Source of the DNA: Novosphingobium sp.
Lineage (GTDB): Bacteria; Pseudomonadota; Alphaproteobacteria; Sphingomonadales; Sphingomonadaceae
NCBI GenBank assembly: GCA_020853995.1
Contig: JADYXV010000341.1
Coordinates: 1 to 7,869, forward strand
Direction of reading: 5' to 3'
Length of the DNA: 7,869 bases
The notes below the pieces were generated by a model. It did no database searches. It saw only the letters and a program-made list of their open reading frames with translations, and was not told the DNA's origin. Shown one piece after another: positions 5,467-7,869 of this stretch (positions are counted from its first letter, which is position 1; each line of letters starts with the position of its first letter). Made by a program: the position numbers and the translations under genes.

Positions 5467-5474
5467 CTGATACC
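5453..5474. other. Inverted repeat spanning the interlocked TSUP and P450 stop codons
   Basis: TCAGCT (5458-5463) and AGCTGA (5465-5470) flank a single T, giving a 13-nt palindrome, with GGT and ACC outside it. As RNA it would form only a short TCAG/CTGA stem with a CTTAG loop, and there is no T-run on either strand. It may weakly separate the two transcripts, or it may follow from both genes ending in Ala or Ser codons around TTAG. Confidence 0.3.
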
Positions 5475-6659
5475 CTGCCAGACCAGCGGAATGGCGGTAC
5501 ATGCCCCCACGTTACCCCCTTTCATCCGCACCGGTTGTGCCGGATCAAGCCTGAATTCAGGCATAAGCGAGAGCCATTCCCGCAAGAAAACGATGACCTC
5601 CATCCGAGCCAGACCAGCTCCGACACAGCGATGCGCGCCAACTCCCATCGTCGTATGACGGATCGGGGTCAGATCACGGTCAAAGCGCACCTCATCGGGT
5701 GAATCAAAGCTTGCAGGATCAAGGTTGTGAAGGACGCTGGGCAAATAGACCAGATCGCCCTGCCGGATCGTCACGCCATCCACGTCCACATCTGCCACGG
5801 CATTGCGGCTGACGGCGACTGTGGGATAGCGCCGCATCAATTCATCGGCTGCTGCGGGGATCAGATCAGGCTGCTCGCGCAATAACTTCTGATCTTCAGG
5901 ATGACGCGCCAGATGCAGCGCAACCATGCCAAACATGGCTGCAACCGTGTCCAATCCGCCAAACAGCAAGTTGCGGCACATCCGCCGCGCCTCGTCCTCT
6001 GTCCATTTGCGTCCCATAACCGGTTCGGACAGGATATGGCTGAACAGATCATCGCCTGGTTCGGCCATGCGCTTTTGAATGAACGGCCACAAATAATCGT
6101 CGGCGGCTTGTTTTAATCCCTCAACCGTCATCGAGCCGTCAGGCCGCGTCAGTTGTACGCCCAGTTGGCGCAATCTCGGGCGGTCTTCCAACGGCACATC
6201 GATAAGTGACAGAAAGATATTCAAAGGAAGAATTTCCGCGAATTCCGCCACGAAATCGCATCCTCCATGCGGCAGCAAATCGGCAATCAGTTCGCGGGCA
6301 ATTTCGACAACGCGCGGCTCCAGTGCAACAACATAGCGGGAAGCAAGTCCCTTCATAACCGCCATGCGAAAGGCTTTATGTTCTGCACCATCCTGCTGGA
6401 GCGGGATGAATTGCATCACGTCCCCAAGGCCCGGCGTTACCGCAAGGCATTCGTTTGAAAGTCGCTCGGAGTCGTTCCAGAGGCTGCGGACAACATCGCC
6501 GCGCGCACCAATCCAATGCCCGCCATTGGCTGTGGTCCAGACAATGCCCGGCCCATCGAGCAGTGTCTTCCAGCTTGCAAAGTAATCGTCTTCGACGCCG
6601 GGCGGATTGACGATATCGAAATTGACGATCCGGTCTGCCGGTACGTGCGCTGGCATCAT
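5463..6659 (-). CDS. Cytochrome P450, CYP101 (P450cam)-like (398 aa)
   Basis: Soluble class I haem monooxygenase; such enzymes take electrons from a 2Fe-2S ferredoxin and its reductase, and none is encoded in this window. Landmarks: the N-terminal NGGHWIGARG (45-54), TRPDGSMT (171-178), the I-helix GGLDTV with the acid-alcohol pair Asp237-Thr238, ExxR Glu273/Arg276, and the haem loop MGVGAHRCVGAGLAR with Cys345 as iron ligand. NGGHWI, TRPDGSMT and GGLDTV match P450cam as I recall it. Camphor-contacting Tyr96 aligns with Met82, Phe87 with Ala73, Val247 with Phe233 and Asp297 with Val283, so the substrate is probably not camphor. The usual Phe at the start of the haem loop is Met338. The start ATG (6657-6659) has AGAGGAAG just upstream. 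It lies 63 nt after queA on the same strand and may be cotranscribed with it. Family assignment is firm; substrate is unknown. Confidence 0.95.
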   Translation of the reverse strand: MMPAHVPADRIVNFDIVNPPGVEDDYFASWKTLLDGPGIVWTTANGGHWIGARGDVVRSLWNDSERLSNECLAVTPGLGDVMQFIPLQQDGAEHKAFRMAVMKGLASRYVVALEPRVVEIARELIADLLPHGGCDFVAEFAEILPLNIFLSLIDVPLEDRPRLRQLGVQLTRPDGSMTVEGLKQAADDYLWPFIQKRMAEPGDDLFSHILSEPVMGRKWTEDEARRMCRNLLFGGLDTVAAMFGMVALHLARHPEDQKLLREQPDLIPAAADELMRRYPTVAVSRNAVADVDVDGVTIRQGDLVYLPSVLHNLDPASFDSPDEVRFDRDLTPIRHTTMGVGAHRCVGAGLARMEVIVFLREWLSLMPEFRLDPAQPVRMKGGNVGACTAIPLVWQGIS

Positions 6660-6722
6660 GCGCTTCCTCTCTTGCTCTTTTGCGAGGAGGCTAGTCGCGT
6701 GATCCAGAGGCGAAACTGCGCT

Positions 6723-7751
6723 TTATGGCAGGAGCAGGCTGGAATCGCCGTAGGAGTAAAACCGGTAACCCTTCGCAATGGCATGCGCATAGGCCGCCTG
6801 CATACGCTCGCGTCCCATCAAAGCACTGACCAGCATGAACAGCGTAGATTTGGGCAAATGAAAGTTGGTCATCAGACCATCAATCGCGCGAAATGTGTAG
6901 CCGGGCGTTATGAAGATCGACGTATCGCCTTCAAACGGGCGGATCACATTGTCTTCGCCAGTCGCGCTTTCCAGCAAACGCAATGATGTTGTGCCGACGG
7001 CGATCACCCGGTTCCTCCCTGCGCGAACAGCATTCAACCGGTCTGCGGTGGGCCCGTCAATCGTGCCCCATTCAGCATGCATGGCGTGATCATCGGTATC
7101 GTCCACCTTTACCGGTAGAAACGTACCTGCCCCCACATGCAAAGTCAGCGTCTCGGTCTTTACGCCTCGCGCACTTAACCCTTCAAGCAGTTCGGTTGTG
7201 AAATGCAACGCTGCAGTTGGCGCTGCTACAGCCCCGTCCTTTGTCGCGAACATCGTCTGATAATCTGTACGGTCCTGATCGTCAGTCGGCCGTTTTCCTG
7301 CAATATATGGCGGCAGCGGCATGCGCCCTGCCCGTTCAAGCAACACCTCGACCGGTTCGTCACCTGCAAAGAAAAGCGTCCAACTGCCATCGGCATGCCG
7401 TTCTTCTGCAACGGATGACACGCCAGCGCCAAATTCAATTATGTCGCCCGTCCGCAAACGCTTGGCGTTGCGCACAAACGCCTGCCAGCGCCGCAAGTCG
7501 ATTCGCTTGTGCAGAGTCGCACCGATCCGGGCATCGCCACGCTGGCCTTCAAGCTGTGCAGGAATCACGCGTGTGTCGTTGAATACAAGGACATCACCGG
7601 GGTTCAACAGCAATGGCAAATCCCGCACGATCAGATCGCGGAGCGGCCCATCATGTAAAACGCCCAGCAGCCGCGCAGAATCACGCGGACGAGCCGGGCG
7701 CAGGGCGATATTTTCAGTCGGGAGTTCGAAATCGAAAAGATCAACGCGCAT
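6723..7751 (-). CDS. queA: S-adenosylmethionine:tRNA ribosyltransferase-isomerase QueA (342 aa)
   Basis: Transfers and isomerises the ribosyl group of SAM onto preQ1 at tRNA position 34 to give epoxyqueuosine, the step after Tgt. Family motifs are present in order: MRVDLFDFELPTENIALRPA, LLNPGDVLVFNDTRVIPA, MPLPPYIAGKRP, GAVAAPTAALHF, LHVGAGTFLPVKVD with the following DDHAMHAEW, VIAVGTTSLRLLES, TNFHLPKSTLFMLVSALMG, and the C-terminal YRFYSYGDSSL. Length matches the family (about 340-355). ATG 7749-7751 has AGG about 8 nt upstream, and the protein begins with the canonical MRVDLFDF. It follows the unidentified partial gene by 26 nt and precedes the P450 gene by 63 nt, all on the minus strand, so an operon is likely. 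Tgt, its pathway partner, is beyond the P450 and the TSUP gene. Confidence 0.97.
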   Translation of the reverse strand: MRVDLFDFELPTENIALRPARPRDSARLLGVLHDGPLRDLIVRDLPLLLNPGDVLVFNDTRVIPAQLEGQRGDARIGATLHKRIDLRRWQAFVRNAKRLRTGDIIEFGAGVSSVAEERHADGSWTLFFAGDEPVEVLLERAGRMPLPPYIAGKRPTDDQDRTDYQTMFATKDGAVAAPTAALHFTTELLEGLSARGVKTETLTLHVGAGTFLPVKVDDTDDHAMHAEWGTIDGPTADRLNAVRAGRNRVIAVGTTSLRLLESATGEDNVIRPFEGDTSIFITPGYTFRAIDGLMTNFHLPKSTLFMLVSALMGRERMQAAYAHAIAKGYRFYSYGDSSLLLP

Positions 7752-7777
7752 TGCAGCCGCCTAGCCGCATTTGCAGA

Positions 7778-7869
7778 TCAATTCGACCGCGAATTGCTCA
7801 ACATATCGGCTGTGAACGCAGGCTTGCTATCCGGTGCAGCCATGGCGGGCGCAGGCTTATTGTCTGCTG
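7778..7869 (-). CDS. C-terminal end of an unidentified protein with a Pro/Ala-rich tail (truncated by the window edge)
   Basis: About 29 codons are visible on the minus strand, ending in TGA at 7778-7780. The tail reads ADNKPAPAMAAPDSKPAFT and ends ADMLSNSRSN. It is low in hydrophobic residues and holds two D-x-K-P-A units (DNKPA and DSKPA) 11 residues apart, also visible as a repeated AGCCTGCG in the DNA. This looks like a flexible linker or disordered C-terminus, as in periplasmic or secreted proteins. Peptidyl-prolyl isomerase genes often precede queA in this group, but nothing here identifies one. The 26-nt gap to queA on the same strand supports a shared operon. The other two minus-strand frames hit stops within the segment (at 7827 and 7798). 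Short and partial, so moderate confidence. Confidence 0.5.
   Translation of the reverse strand, partial: ADNKPAPAMAAPDSKPAFTADMLSNSRSN

Noticed and set aside
7762..7869. Other reading frames at the right edge, including open + strand frames
   Set aside because: Minus-strand alternatives contain stops at 7827 and 7798; the open + frames give Arg/Cys-rich nonsense with no start or family signal, whereas the chosen minus frame ends in operon-like spacing before queA.

Overview
The window looks like chromosomal DNA of an alphaproteobacterium, most likely a sphingomonad (Sphingomonadales; the Erythrobacter, Sphingopyxis and Novosphingobium neighbourhood). I infer this from the wording of the glyA, rpsD, tgt and queA products, the Zymomonas-like Tgt (a Tyr in its DSGGYQ loop), a P450 of the CYP101 type known from aromatic-degrading sphingomonads, and moderately high GC judged by eye. 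Nearly every base is coding. I see no rRNA, tRNA, CRISPR array, transposase or prophage gene.

Left block (1-2046, + strand): a tightly packed operon of the 3' end of glyA (serine hydroxymethyltransferase), a 68-residue membrane protein, nrdR (ribonucleotide reductase repressor) and trmJ (RNA 2'-O-methyltransferase). Gaps are 4 nt, 3 nt and a 4-nt overlap, so translation is probably coupled. A chorismate-mutase-like gene on the - strand converges on trmJ. It is divergent from rpsD (ribosomal protein S4), which has a leader of roughly 190 nt and ends at a strong intrinsic terminator.

Middle and right block (3317-7869): a 65-residue protein of unknown function (+) converges on tgt (-). Then come a YfcA-like TSUP membrane transporter (+), a CYP101-like cytochrome P450 (-), queA (-), and the last codons of an unidentified gene (-) just upstream of queA. 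QueA and Tgt act in the same pathway, making queuosine in tRNA anticodons, yet here they are separated by the transporter and the P450. Both convergent pairs in this block (65-aa gene/tgt and TSUP/P450) end with stop codons interlocked in a 4-nt overlap.

No clearly new multi-gene system is visible; most of the window is housekeeping. The points most worth a second look are the P450 plus transporter placed between the queuosine genes, the Met in place of the usual Phe in the P450 haem loop, the chorismate-mutase-like protein that appears to lack several catalytic residues, the interlocked stops, and the repeat-bearing region between that gene and rpsD.
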